Assembly (NCBI RefSeq): GCF_000144405.1
Contig: NC_014371.1
Coordinates: 434,001 to 498,000, forward strand
Direction of reading: 5' to 3'
Origin: Prevotella melaninogenica ATCC 25845
Lineage (GTDB): Bacteria; Bacteroidota; Bacteroidia; Bacteroidales; Bacteroidaceae
DNA: 64,000 nucleotides
The position numbers and the translations under genes are program-made. A model generated the notes under the pieces. It saw only the letters and a list, made by a program, of their open reading frames with translations. It was not told where the DNA came from and made no database searches. Positions 45,392 to 54,539 of this stretch are shown piece by piece (position 1 is the stretch's first letter; every line of letters begins with the position of its first letter).

Positions 45392-45548
45392 ATAAATCAA
45401 GTCCTTTCTTACAGAAGAGTCTTATTTGATATATCGTACAACAGTCTACTGGAATGTAATCAAGTAAGGGGTACTAAATCTACATGAATCTCACCTGAGG
45501 TACTTCTACCAATGTTTGGTAATAATTCTGTTTGTTAAGTCTTTATTC

Positions 45549-48296
45549 TTAATCAAAAAGGTTTAGTTTGTTCTCTCTTGCCTTACTTAGAGACAAAACC
45601 TTTTGTTGTTCTTCTTTATAACCAGCTCTTAGCTTTTCGTATGTTGCGTCTAACTCTTTGCAGAAGCGTTCACGCTCTTTTTCATTAAGCAGTGCGGCTG
45701 CTATGGAAGGATTGACAGAAGCGTCTTTAACCCATACAACTGGGGCGTCGTATAATGGAGCAATCTTCAGTGCAACATGAAGTTGAGAGGTTGTTGCGCC
45801 ACCAATCATAACAGGAATATTCAGTCCCGCTTCCTTAAAAGCTACAACACTATTTACCATCTCCTGAAGGCTTGGTGTAATGAGACCAGACAATCCGATC
45901 AAGTCAACATTCTCTTCCTTGGCTTTCTTAATAATCTGATCAGCTGGCACCATAACACCCAAATCAATGACTTCATAGTTGTTACAAGCCATCACAACGC
46001 CCACAATATTCTTTCCGATATCGTGCACATCGCCCTTTACAGTAGCCAATAGCACCTTTCCTGCAATAGCCTTACCATCTACCTTCTCCTTTTCAATATA
46101 AGGTTGAAGGATAGCTACAGCATCTTTCATTGTGCGGGCAGTCTTGACAACCTGTGGTAAGAACATCTTACCAGCACCGAACAAGTCGCCTACTTCGTTC
46201 ATACCCTGCATCAAAGGACCTTCAATAATGTTCACAGCGTGTGGATACTTCTCCAATGCTTCATGAATATCTTCATTCAAATAGGTTGAAATACCCTTGC
46301 GCAGTGCATATTTTAATCTATCTTCCAAAATGTCATTACGCCATGCTTCCTGCGCAACTTTCTGCGTAGCACCACCATTCTTTTGTGCTTCTTTTTCCTC
46401 AAGAATCTTGTTAGCTAATTCTATCAGTAGTTCGTCGGCTCCCTCTACCCTATCCAGAACAACGTCTTCAATTATCTTCAGATGGTCTTCTGGTATATCG
46501 GCGTATGTCACTTTGGTAGCTGGATTGACAATACCAAAGTCCATACCCACCTGAATGGCATGATAAAGGAATACGGCATGCATAGCTTCACGGATATAGT
46601 TATTACCTCGGAAACTAAATGAAAGGTTACTTACACCACCACTAACGTGCGCACCCGGTAGGTTCTTCTTTATCCATTTCGTTGCACGGATGAAATCGAC
46701 AGCATAGCTATTATGCTCTTTCATACCCGTACAAATAGCAAGAATATTTGGGTCGAAGATAATGTTCTGAGGTGGGAAACCCACTTTCTCGGTAAGAATC
46801 TTATAAGCTCTTTCAGCTATCTCAATACGACGCTCGTAGCTTGTTGCTTGTCCTTCTTCATCAAAGCACATCACAACAACAGCTGCACCGAAGCGCAGTA
46901 CATCCTTTGCGTGGCGAATAAAGACCTCTTCACCTTCTTTCAAAGAAATAGAGTTGACAATCGCTTTACCCTGTACACATTTCAAAGCGGATACAACTAC
47001 CTCCCAGTCAGATGAGTCAATCATCAATGGAACACGGGCAATCTCTGGTTCTGATGAAATCATATTGACGAAATGAGCCATCTCATCTTTTGCCTCCAAC
47101 AGACCATCGTCCATATTGATATCCAGTACTAACGCTCCATCATCCACCTGTTTACGAGCAATTGTCAGCGCTTCCTCGTAGTTCTTTTCTTTGACTAAGC
47201 GAAGGAACTTACGGCTTCCGGCAACGTTACAACGCTCACCAACATTCACAAATGATATTTCTGGAGTTAATCGGAACTGCTCAAGCCCAGAGAGAATCAT
47301 CTCCTTTGGCGCATCAACAGGTATATGAGGTTTCTTTCCTTCAACAACCTTTACGTAGCCGGCAATGAACTCTTCTGTTGTTCCACAACAGCCACCAATG
47401 ATATTCACAAGCCCTTCATCCACGAATGAAGCCATCTGTGGCACCATGATTTCTGCTGTTTCATCATACTCCCCCATCGAGTTTGGCAGACCTGCATTTG
47501 GATGGATGCTTATATAATAAGGTGCTTTAGCAGCTAACTCCTTCAAATAAGGGCGCATCTGTTCTGCTCCGAACGAACAGTTAAGACCAACAGAAAAGAT
47601 AGGATAAGACGATACTGATGCAAGGAAAGCATCGAGTGTCTGACCACTAAGCGTTCTTCCAGACAGGTCGGTAATGGTAACTGACAGCATAATAGGTAAA
47701 TCGATACCCGCCTTCTTCATCTCTGACAATGATGCATCAATTGCTACTTTAGCATTAAGCGTATCAAAGATAGTCTCAATCAAAACAGCATCAATCCCCC
47801 CTTCTATCATCGCTGCAACCTGCTCGCTATAAGCATCAAAGAGTGCATCATACGTAAGGTCACGCTTAGCAGGGTCGCTTACATCAGGCGACATCGAACA
47901 AGTCTTGTTCGTAGGACCAATACTCCCTGCGACAAAACGAGGCTTGTCTGCGGTCGAATATTCATCAGCACACTTACGTGCAAGCTTCGCTCCTGCAAAG
48001 GCAATATCACGGGAGAAACTCTCCATGTGGTAATCTGCTTGTGAAATGCGCTGTGCAGAGAAGGTGTTAGTACTGATAATATCAGCTCCCACCTCTAAAT
48101 AGCGACGATGAATATCCTCAATGATATCAGGGCGTGACAGATTCAACATATCATTATTACCCTGATAATTGAGCATCTGTAAAAGTTCAAGGTTACCTCG
48201 AAAGTCTTTTTCCGTCAAGTTATACCCTTGAATCATGGTGCCCATCGCACCGTCTAAAATTAGTATTCTATCTTTAATGTTATCCCTTAACTTCAT
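45549..48296 (-). CDS. metH: Cobalamin-dependent methionine synthase, lacking the reactivation domain
   Basis: It transfers the methyl group of methyl-THF to homocysteine through B12. In 915 residues, the homocysteine domain has the zinc cysteines in LNCSFGAEQ (near 242) and GGCCGTT (near 302). A pterin-binding domain follows (FVNVGERCNVAGSRKF), then the B12 cap and B12 domain with GDVHDIGKNIVG (His near 758). The protein stops right after the B12 domain, where E. coli MetH (about 1227 residues) continues with an S-adenosylmethionine-binding reactivation domain. That function must be supplied by another protein. It lies six bases after smpB. Confidence 0.94.
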   Translation of the reverse strand: MKLRDNIKDRILILDGAMGTMIQGYNLTEKDFRGNLELLQMLNYQGNNDMLNLSRPDIIEDIHRRYLEVGADIISTNTFSAQRISQADYHMESFSRDIAFAGAKLARKCADEYSTADKPRFVAGSIGPTNKTCSMSPDVSDPAKRDLTYDALFDAYSEQVAAMIEGGIDAVLIETIFDTLNAKVAIDASLSEMKKAGIDLPIMLSVTITDLSGRTLSGQTLDAFLASVSSYPIFSVGLNCSFGAEQMRPYLKELAAKAPYYISIHPNAGLPNSMGEYDETAEIMVPQMASFVDEGLVNIIGGCCGTTEEFIAGYVKVVEGKKPHIPVDAPKEMILSGLEQFRLTPEISFVNVGERCNVAGSRKFLRLVKEKNYEEALTIARKQVDDGALVLDINMDDGLLEAKDEMAHFVNMISSEPEIARVPLMIDSSDWEVVVSALKCVQGKAIVNSISLKEGEEVFIRHAKDVLRFGAAVVVMCFDEEGQATSYERRIEIAERAYKILTEKVGFPPQNIIFDPNILAICTGMKEHNSYAVDFIRATKWIKKNLPGAHVSGGVSNLSFSFRGNNYIREAMHAVFLYHAIQVGMDFGIVNPATKVTYADIPEDHLKIIEDVVLDRVEGADELLIELANKILEEKEAQKNGGATQKVAQEAWRNDILEDRLKYALRKGISTYLNEDIHEALEKYPHAVNIIEGPLMQGMNEVGDLFGAGKMFLPQVVKTARTMKDAVAILQPYIEKEKVDGKAIAGKVLLATVKGDVHDIGKNIVGVVMACNNYEVIDLGVMVPADQIIKKAKEENVDLIGLSGLITPSLQEMVNSVVAFKEAGLNIPVMIGGATTSQLHVALKIAPLYDAPVVWVKDASVNPSIAAALLNEKERERFCKELDATYEKLRAGYKEEQQKVLSLSKARENKLNLFD

Positions 48297-48302
48297 TATG
48301 CT

Positions 48303-48782
48303 TTAATAATGTTTCTTTGCCCGATCCATTTCTCGTCGGTCTTCTTTTTCTTTTAGTGTTTGGCGTTTGTCGTATTCTTTCTTACCTCTTGCCAAGGCAA
48401 TGTCGACCTTTGCTCGTCCGTTCTCATCGATAAAGATAAGTGTTGGAATAATGGTGAAGCCAGGAGTCTTTGAGTCAGCCTCAAGGTTGCGTATTTCTTT
48501 TCGGTTCAATAGGAGCTTTCGTGGACGTTTTGCCTCATGATTGGCATACGAACCATAGAAATAAGGAGATATGTTCATCCCCTGAACCCACATTTCACCT
48601 TTTGTTATATAGCAGTAAGAATCAACCAACGAAGCCTTACCAGCACGTATAGACTTTATCTCCGTGCCAGTAAGAACAATACCTGCTGTGTAAGTATCAA
48701 CGAAGAAATATTCAAAAGAAGCTTTCTTGTTTCTTATCTGTATAGGTGATTTCTTTCTTTTCTCTTGTTGTTCCTTATTCAT
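48303..48782 (-). CDS. smpB: SsrA-binding protein (tmRNA chaperone)
   Basis: It brings tmRNA to stalled ribosomes. From the ATG at 48782 ([11 protein letters not shown]) it has 159 residues. Family blocks are [50 protein letters not shown] and [10 protein letters not shown]. The start overlaps the end of the DMP19-like gene by eight bases. Confidence 0.96.
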   Translation of the reverse strand: MNKEQQEKRKKSPIQIRNKKASFEYFFVDTYTAGIVLTGTEIKSIRAGKASLVDSYCYITKGEMWVQGMNISPYFYGSYANHEAKRPRKLLLNRKEIRNLEADSKTPGFTIIPTLIFIDENGRAKVDIALARGKKEYDKRQTLKEKEDRREMDRAKKHY

Positions 48783-49284
48783 TTTCAATTGTTGCAAAAT
48801 TCTCAATATGGTCATCGATATAGGCTGCAATCATTGCACACCAACGTTCTTCATTGACCACAAACTCATCATCAAACTCGTCAAATTCAGGCATCTGTTC
48901 GTATAAAGCCATGAAATCTTCGTCAGACTCAACAGCTTCGATCGCCTCGTGATACTTTTCGTAATACTTTTTTCCGTGACGAATGTGTGTGTATAACTCA
49001 CGAATTCCCCAGTTGCGCATTGCTACGGCAAAAGGATTTTTGAAGATAAAAGCACCATAACCATTGTATATCAACTGGACATAACCGCCATCCATCACTT
49101 CCTGATGGAGATAACTCCATGCTAACAGTGTTATCTGATCAGCATTTAGTTGCTGCATAGCTTCCAATGTCAGCTTATTATCTATTGCATTGCCAATAGC
49201 ATCAACAAAGACCTGAACAAAACTGTCCATTCCTTCTTCAACGGCTTTGCGTATATCGCTATCTTTTATTTTGACGTCAATCAT
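48775..49284 (-). CDS. DMP19/DUF4375-like protein
   Basis: The 169-residue acidic, soluble protein has the pattern [24 protein letters not shown] and [14 protein letters not shown] that I recognise from the DMP19/DUF4375 family, whose members include a dinoflagellate-like and viral DNA-mimic protein. The C-terminal third is rich in Asp and Glu (FDEFDDEF). The family's bacterial role is unknown. It leads the transcription unit with smpB and metH. Confidence 0.72.
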   Translation of the reverse strand: MIDVKIKDSDIRKAVEEGMDSFVQVFVDAIGNAIDNKLTLEAMQQLNADQITLLAWSYLHQEVMDGGYVQLIYNGYGAFIFKNPFAVAMRNWGIRELYTHIRHGKKYYEKYHEAIEAVESDEDFMALYEQMPEFDEFDDEFVVNEERWCAMIAAYIDDHIENFATIENE

Positions 49285-49372
49285 TGTTATATCTTTTGTA
49301 ATACAATTCTAAGGGTTATGCATGTATCAGCAGAGAGAAACAGCCTTCAAACTATTGAGTGTAACTCGCTTC

Positions 49373-49409
49373 CACTTTGCCGAGTGCAGCTTATCTTTTG
49401 CAAAGATAA
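49373..49409 (-). repeat. Start-of-transcript module, family 5, single copy
   Basis: On the minus strand the -7 box TATCTTTG (49408-49401) runs directly into GCAAAAGATAAGCTGCACTC and GGCAAAGTGG. The same layout occurs twice ahead of tamL (53589-53705). It drives the DMP19-smpB-metH unit. Confidence 0.6.
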
Positions 49410-49673
49410 CTTTTTTTTCTCGATTATGTCTTTATGAATAGGTATTTCTTTCGTATAAGCTTATATACAAGCGAATAAAGAGGGTTCTAAAAGACTTAAA
49501 TCTGTCCTATGCTATTTTTTTTAAATGACTTTTTATCCGTAATTTTAATCACGCTTGCTATGAAATATGTTTACATATATCTTTGTCTTTTTACTCGAAA
49601 AAGAGTCTTAAAGCAATATTTTGATAACCTTTGTAATGTTCTGTAAATCAGAATATTGTGTGGGTAGTTAAAT

Positions 49674-49777
49674 ACAAGGTGCTTAATACGACTCTTAAAG
49701 GGCGTTAGTTAGCCTTCAATTGGGCGTCTTTTGCAAGGCAATTAAGCCTTAATAAGAACGCAATTAAGCCACTTTTA
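49674..49777 (+). repeat. Dispersed intergenic repeat family 1, copy d
   Basis: AAGGTGCTTAATACGACTC, AAAGGGCGTTAGTTAGCC and GGGCGTCTTTTGC, in plus orientation. It lies in the 707-base gap 49285-49991, which otherwise holds the family 5 module and the rubredoxin terminator; no gene was seen there. Confidence 0.75.
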
Positions 49778-49937
49778 AATTATTGGTAATGAAAATATGT
49801 GACAAAAGAGTGTGCTTCTTCTTTCTTTTAACGCAAACATTTCTACTTTCCTTATTCTATCCAACATGTCTTATCCCTATAAAGAAATCATTGTATTCTA
49901 TCTCTCCTACCTTCAGCTAATATCTTTCACCCATACA

Positions 49938-49972
49938 GAAAAAGCCCACTCATTAAAATGAGCAGGCTTTAA
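49938..49972 (-). terminator. Terminator after rubredoxin
   Basis: AAAGCC..CTCATT / AATGAG..GGCTTT stem; on the minus strand GGGCTTTTT gives the T run. Confidence 0.85.
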
Positions 49973-49991
49973 TTCTATAGTTATAAATTGA

Positions 49992-50156
49992 TTACTCTTC
50001 AACTGGAGTGAAATCATCCTTACCTACACCGCAAAGAGGGCAAACCCAATCATCTGGAATATCCTCAAATGCTGTACCTGGCTCAATGCCACTATCTGGA
50101 TCACCAAGTTCTGGGTCATAAATATAACCACATGTCTCGCATTCGTACTTCTTCAT
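49992..50156 (-). CDS. Rubredoxin
   Basis: This small one-iron electron carrier has 54 residues. The two iron-binding pairs are [12 protein letters not shown] (Cys6, Cys9) and [13 protein letters not shown] (Cys39, Cys42), with the usual [12 protein letters not shown] between them. It is a single gene with its own promoter and terminator. A role in oxygen or peroxide detoxification is usual in anaerobes, but the partner is not in the window. Confidence 0.95.
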   Translation of the reverse strand: MKKYECETCGYIYDPELGDPDSGIEPGTAFEDIPDDWVCPLCGVGKDDFTPVEE

Positions 50157-50209
50157 AATGCTTCTGTTTATAATGTTAAAAATAAATTTAATTTGAATTA
50201 TATCGCTTG

Positions 50210-50217
50210 CAAAGTTA
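50210..50217 (-). promoter_or_regulatory. -7 promoter element for rubredoxin
   Basis: TAACTTTG followed by CA on the minus strand, 54 bases before the start codon. Confidence 0.6.
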
Positions 50218-50354
50218 CAAGTATTTTGTAATAATTACACAATTAAATAGTTAAAAAATGCTATTGAATTAAAGGGTTGATATTACTTATTTATTCAAAA
50301 CTTATTGATTTATAGGTAAATACAATACTTGTATGTTTGGTAAAAAAAGAATCT

Positions 50355-51161
50355 TTAAGGATTTAATTCGTACATTTCACTTGGTATTTTTCGTTTCAAT
50401 ACTTCAAGTTTAAATTCCTTTCCAATGATTATTCCACTATCACGTAAAACAGCCTCAATCGTTTTCTTAGCCAGTTCTGGATGATTATTCTCGTCACTCA
50501 GATGGCATAACCATACATGTCGTAAAGCAGGTGAAGCATTCTCTACAAGTGCTTTTGCACAGGCTTCATTACTAAGATGTCCGTTTGGTCCACTGATACG
50601 TTCCTTTAAATGCCGTGGATATGGACCAGCAGCCAACTTCTCTGGTTCATGGTTTGCCTCAATTACCAAGTAATTAGAAATAGAAATAAACTGAGCAATC
50701 TCATCTGTGATATGTCCACAATCGGTGATTAATGTAAATCGAATACCCTCATATTCTACAGAATAACCAACACAGTCTGTGCTATCATGGGGTACTCCGA
50801 AAGGGGTTACTTTAAATTCACCAATAGTAATCTCTTCGCCTTTTTGTACGAATTTAACGTATTGTTGATCGACTTTACGTCTTACACACCAGTTCTGACT
50901 AATTCCTCTATGAACATCTTTTGTTGTATATACAGGTAGTTGCAAATCACCACTTATAGAGCCAACAGACTTCACATGATCGGCATGATCATGGGTGATG
51001 AGCACATTATGAACCATATTTAATTGCAGACCATAGTTGTGGAAATGCTTCTTTAATGAGCGAATACCAACACCACAATCAATCATTAGACAGTCTGTGT
51101 CAGTATATAAAAGATAGCAATTACCACTACTACCACTGCCGAAAGATAAAAACTTCAGCAT
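50355..51161 (-). CDS. MBL-fold metallo-hydrolase (YycJ/WalJ type)
   Basis: The 268 residues begin with MLKFLSFGSGSSGNCYLL and CLMIDCGVGIRSL, the hallmark of the YycJ group, followed by the metal site THDHADHVKSV. Further ligands are seen at FGVPHDSTDC and LITDCGH. In Firmicutes the orthologue is a 5'-3' exonuclease-like protein; the activity here is inferred from family. Confidence 0.87.
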   Translation of the reverse strand: MLKFLSFGSGSSGNCYLLYTDTDCLMIDCGVGIRSLKKHFHNYGLQLNMVHNVLITHDHADHVKSVGSISGDLQLPVYTTKDVHRGISQNWCVRRKVDQQYVKFVQKGEEITIGEFKVTPFGVPHDSTDCVGYSVEYEGIRFTLITDCGHITDEIAQFISISNYLVIEANHEPEKLAAGPYPRHLKERISGPNGHLSNEACAKALVENASPALRHVWLCHLSDENNHPELAKKTIEAVLRDSGIIIGKEFKLEVLKRKIPSEMYELNP

Positions 51162-51178
51162 TATATTTTTATTTTAGG

Positions 51179-51209
51179 CAAATGTAACAAAAGTATTTTG
51201 ATAGACAAA
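51179..51209 (-). promoter_or_regulatory. Promoter of the MBL hydrolase gene
   Basis: TTTG (51209-51206), a 19-base spacer and TACATTTG (51186-51179), 17 bases before the ATG. Confidence 0.75.
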
Positions 51210-51283
51210 ATTATTGTTTATATCTGCCTTATTATACACTTTACTTTTAGGAATAATTAAACATAAAAGTATCTATGAAATGA

Positions 51284-53548
51284 CTAAAATGGAAGTCCTA
51301 CGGCGAAATGGAACGTAAAGTCTCGTTTTAGATTTGGATGCCATAAAGCATAATGCTCTTCCGTACTTGTATAAGCAGGGTTAATGGCTTTCATACCACC
51401 ATCAAATCGAAGTATGAAGTAATCGAAATTGAGTCGTAAACCAAGTCCGTATGCAACCGCTATTTGATTATAGAAACTCTTAAAGCTAAACTGTCCGCCT
51501 GGTTGGTCAGCATAGTCACGTAGTGTCCATATGTTTCCTGCATCTATGAAGGCTGCTGCATCAAGTTTCCAAAACAGATGTGTACGATACTCTGCGTTCA
51601 AATCAAGCTTCATATCACCAGTCTGGTTGATAAAGTCTATTCGACCATCAACACCCTTAAACTTACCTGGTCCCAACTCTCTTACGCTCCAACCGCGAAC
51701 AGAGTTGGCACCACCAGAGAAATAACGTTTCTCAAATGGAAGTACAGTACTGTTGCCGTAAGGTATCGCAATGCCCAAGCCACCATGTAAGGCTAAGGAG
51801 TTACGCTCGTCAAATCGTAGTATCTTAGTATAATCGAAGTCGAACTTTGCATATTGTGCATAGGCAATATTGAAAAGTGTTCGTTTTCCTTCGCTATTCT
51901 TTTTAAAGTTGAAGACACCACTCAAGCCATTCAGTAAGTTGCCTGCCAATTCCATTCTTGCTCTGAATGCTTGGTTTGCACCACTATAATTCACACCAAA
52001 ACCTGTTCGTAAAATAAACAAATCTTGATAGTTATATCGAAGAATGGCATTGCGTGTTGTCGCATTGTCGAGGTAATCATGCTTAAAGGTCTCGCTAATC
52101 CACGGCATATATACGTAGCTGAGGTTAAGGAGATCAAAGTCGTATGTAAGGTGACGAACAGGATCTAACCAATGATATTTCCAAGCAGAAGAAAAGACTC
52201 GACGATGGAACTCTGGTCTGTTTTGTAGATTCCAGCCCACAGATACCTCTGATGTTGCACTACTCTTTCTCTTAAAGTTCTTTGATATGAATGGAGCTAA
52301 GAAGCGAGGGAACTGTAGATGTGCTTGTACACTATACTCCTCATAGTCGCTATTCTTATAGCCCTCAAGACCTTTGATGGCCTCAAAAGCAGCACGGAAC
52401 TCCAAACTTAAATGTTCACTACCCCTAAAAAGGTTCCTATTCTGATAAGAAAGTACGGCTGCTGCACCTAAATCTCCTGCTGTATTTGTTCCTTCTGGTT
52501 GGAAAGAGATGGTGTTTGGCTTATTGTTTGAAACCTGAATATCAGCATCTAAATAATGTGTAGAAGATGTTGTATAGGTAAATGTCTTACCTATCACCAA
52601 ACTATCATAGCGAGGAACTTCCCTAAAATTGATGTTCGTATAGCGTACTGCACCAAGACGAGAGAAGTTGTTATAAGTCTTTTGTAAGTCTGTAGCCGAG
52701 AAGTATTTGCCTTTTTCTATTAGCGTATTGTCTTCCAATACTCCCTTTCTAAGATGAAAACCTGTAGAATCACCTGGAATAAAATTGACGTTATTGATGA
52801 TATAGCGTGGGTGTAATGTTGGTTTAGCATCACTATTCTCAACGTATTTCATTAAGTGTAAGGTCACGTTTACATGCTGTCTACCTTGCGTAGAGTCTGC
52901 AGTATAATACATGAAGTCCTTATGAAATCTGTAAAAACCAGAGTCATTCAGGATATGTGTCAGTCTTTTACGCTCGTCATCCAAGGATGTAACGGTAAAC
53001 TGATGTGGTCGATCAGTATCTTTTTTGAGGTAAGGAGCAAGTACTCTTTCAATGACAGAATCCTCTATCTCATAGTTAAATCGATTAATAATATAAGGGT
53101 TGCCTGGGTGAAGTAGGTAGTTAAGGGTCAGTTTCTTTCCTTTAACCTTTTTCTCTACGTCTACAGTCGCATTCATGTAGCCCATATTCTGCATTGCAAC
53201 CGTCAAATCTTCTGAAGAAAGGCGAGCCTGAACAGAATCATACAATACAGGTTCCTCTCCCATTCTACGTAGTGTACGGTTAATCCATTTTGTTGTATCT
53301 TCTCCCGCCATAGCGTAAGTTCCTAATGGAATCTTAAAGAGAGAGAACCAACGTGAGTTACCTTTTTGACGTACGTACTGCATCAGAAGTGATGAGTTAA
53401 CGTCCTTTCTATCAGAACGTAGCTCTACCTTATCCAAAAGATATTGCCCATCAGGTACAAACTTATCTGATGAACACGCTATGACAACAAGTGTAGTCAT
53501 AACGATAAGGAGGGGTGTGAGAAATCTATGTGACTTTGGAAATAGCAT
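51284..53548 (-). CDS. tamL: TamL: lipoprotein variant of the BamA/TamA outer-membrane family
   Basis: This is an outer-membrane beta-barrel assembly protein of 754 residues. The signal peptide ends in the lipobox VVIAC (Cys25), followed by SSDKF, which marks the Bacteroidetes TamL rather than BamA. POTRA domains occupy about 30-320 (VPDGQYLLDKVELRSD at the start). The C-terminal half is an Omp85 barrel with SGGANSVRGWSVRELGPG (conserved RGW lid-lock motif) and a terminal Phe in FTFHFAVGLPF. In Bacteroidetes TamL normally works with TamB; tamB is not in the window. Confidence 0.9.
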   Translation of the reverse strand: MLFPKSHRFLTPLLIVMTTLVVIACSSDKFVPDGQYLLDKVELRSDRKDVNSSLLMQYVRQKGNSRWFSLFKIPLGTYAMAGEDTTKWINRTLRRMGEEPVLYDSVQARLSSEDLTVAMQNMGYMNATVDVEKKVKGKKLTLNYLLHPGNPYIINRFNYEIEDSVIERVLAPYLKKDTDRPHQFTVTSLDDERKRLTHILNDSGFYRFHKDFMYYTADSTQGRQHVNVTLHLMKYVENSDAKPTLHPRYIINNVNFIPGDSTGFHLRKGVLEDNTLIEKGKYFSATDLQKTYNNFSRLGAVRYTNINFREVPRYDSLVIGKTFTYTTSSTHYLDADIQVSNNKPNTISFQPEGTNTAGDLGAAAVLSYQNRNLFRGSEHLSLEFRAAFEAIKGLEGYKNSDYEEYSVQAHLQFPRFLAPFISKNFKRKSSATSEVSVGWNLQNRPEFHRRVFSSAWKYHWLDPVRHLTYDFDLLNLSYVYMPWISETFKHDYLDNATTRNAILRYNYQDLFILRTGFGVNYSGANQAFRARMELAGNLLNGLSGVFNFKKNSEGKRTLFNIAYAQYAKFDFDYTKILRFDERNSLALHGGLGIAIPYGNSTVLPFEKRYFSGGANSVRGWSVRELGPGKFKGVDGRIDFINQTGDMKLDLNAEYRTHLFWKLDAAAFIDAGNIWTLRDYADQPGGQFSFKSFYNQIAVAYGLGLRLNFDYFILRFDGGMKAINPAYTSTEEHYALWHPNLKRDFTFHFAVGLPF

Positions 53549-53588
53549 TGATATTCTAATTTGTTAATCCCAAAATAATACACGTAAT

Positions 53589-53705
53589 TGCAAAGAAAGT
53601 AGACTTTCAATTTGCCGAACGCAGCTTATTTTATGCAAAAATAATGCAAGTGAGTGCAAAGAAAGTAGACTTTCAATTTGCCGAACGCAGCTTATTTTAT
53701 GCAAA
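53589..53705 (-). repeat. Tandem start-of-transcript modules, family 5
   Basis: Two identical 51-bp units (53589-53639 and 53655-53705) with a 66-bp period, including GTAGACTTTCAATTTGCCG and AACGCAGCTTATTTTATGC. On the minus strand each is preceded by a -7 type box (TATTTTTG at 53643-53636, TACCTTTG at 53709-53702). tamL would thus have two stacked promoters with the same initial transcribed sequence. Confidence 0.75.
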
Positions 53706-53753
53706 GGTAGTAAAAAGTTAAGAAGTAATAGTCGGCGAGTGGATAGTTTTTTG

Positions 53754-53761
53754 TAAATTTG
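53754..53761 (+). promoter_or_regulatory. -7 promoter element next to the TrmH-type gene start
   Basis: TAAATTTG ends four bases before the GTG at 53766, so the transcript may be leaderless. No convincing -33 box is seen. Confidence 0.45.
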
Positions 53762-53765
53762 CGAA

Positions 53766-54488
53766 GTGATATCAAAAAATAAGATAAAGCTTATCCGTTC
53801 TCTTGAGACGAAAAAAGGCAGAGAGAAAGTAGGATTATTTGTAGCAGAAGGACCCAAAGTTGTCAATGATTTGCTACACGAAGGGTTTGTGGCTGATGAG
53901 ATTTTAGAAGATATTGAAGATATCAAAAAGGTTTCTTTTCTCCAACATCCACAGCCTGTTTTGGGTGTTTTCAAAATGCCAGAAGAAGATAGTAAAGTAA
54001 CAAATGATTACTTAAGTCTATTTAATAAATACATTGATAATCAACTTGTATTAGCCCTTGATGGCGTGCAAGACCCTGGTAATCTTGGTACAATCATTCG
54101 AATTGCAGATTGGTTTGGAATTGAAAACATTTTCAGTTCGTATGAGACAGCTGACTGCTGGAACCCAAAGGTTGTGCAGGCAACGATGGGAAGTATTGCA
54201 AGAGTAAAGCTTCATTACTTAAACTTGAATGAGTTGATAGACTATCTCCCTGTTGACTACCCTATCTATGCCACGCTTTTGGATGGTAATAACATCTATA
54301 GTCAAGAACTCTCTCGTCACGGAATGATTGTAATGGGAAATGAGGGAAATGGTATATCTTCCCAGCTTAGAACAAAGATTAACCGAAAACTTCTGATTCC
54401 AAACTATCCTCCAGAGCGTGAAACGGCAGAGTCTTTGAATGTTGCTATCGCAACATCTATCGTTTGTGCTGAGTTCAGAAGACGATAA
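53766..54488 (+). CDS. TrmH/SpoU-family RNA 2'-O-methyltransferase
   Basis: The 240 residues start at GTG; an in-frame stop lies at 53754 and no ATG fits before the conserved region. The N-terminus (KIKLIRSLETKKGREKVGLFVAEG) is the substrate-binding domain of RNA 2'-O-ribose methyltransferases. The SPOUT knot has LALDGVQDPGNLGTIIRIADWFG, MIVMGNEGNGIS and IPNYPPERETAESLNVAIA. The target may be rRNA or tRNA. Note the very short distance to the promoter. Confidence 0.9.
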   Translation: MISKNKIKLIRSLETKKGREKVGLFVAEGPKVVNDLLHEGFVADEILEDIEDIKKVSFLQHPQPVLGVFKMPEEDSKVTNDYLSLFNKYIDNQLVLALDGVQDPGNLGTIIRIADWFGIENIFSSYETADCWNPKVVQATMGSIARVKLHYLNLNELIDYLPVDYPIYATLLDGNNIYSQELSRHGMIVMGNEGNGISSQLRTKINRKLLIPNYPPERETAESLNVAIATSIVCAEFRRR

Positions 54489-54539
54489 AAGGCTCTTATT
54501 CTTGAAATAATTAACTACCAACCTACAAAGAAACATAAT

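Noticed and set aside
45420..45548. Cobalamin riboswitch near metH
   Set aside because: The sequence is downstream of metH, and no B12 box-like element was seen upstream of the unit either.
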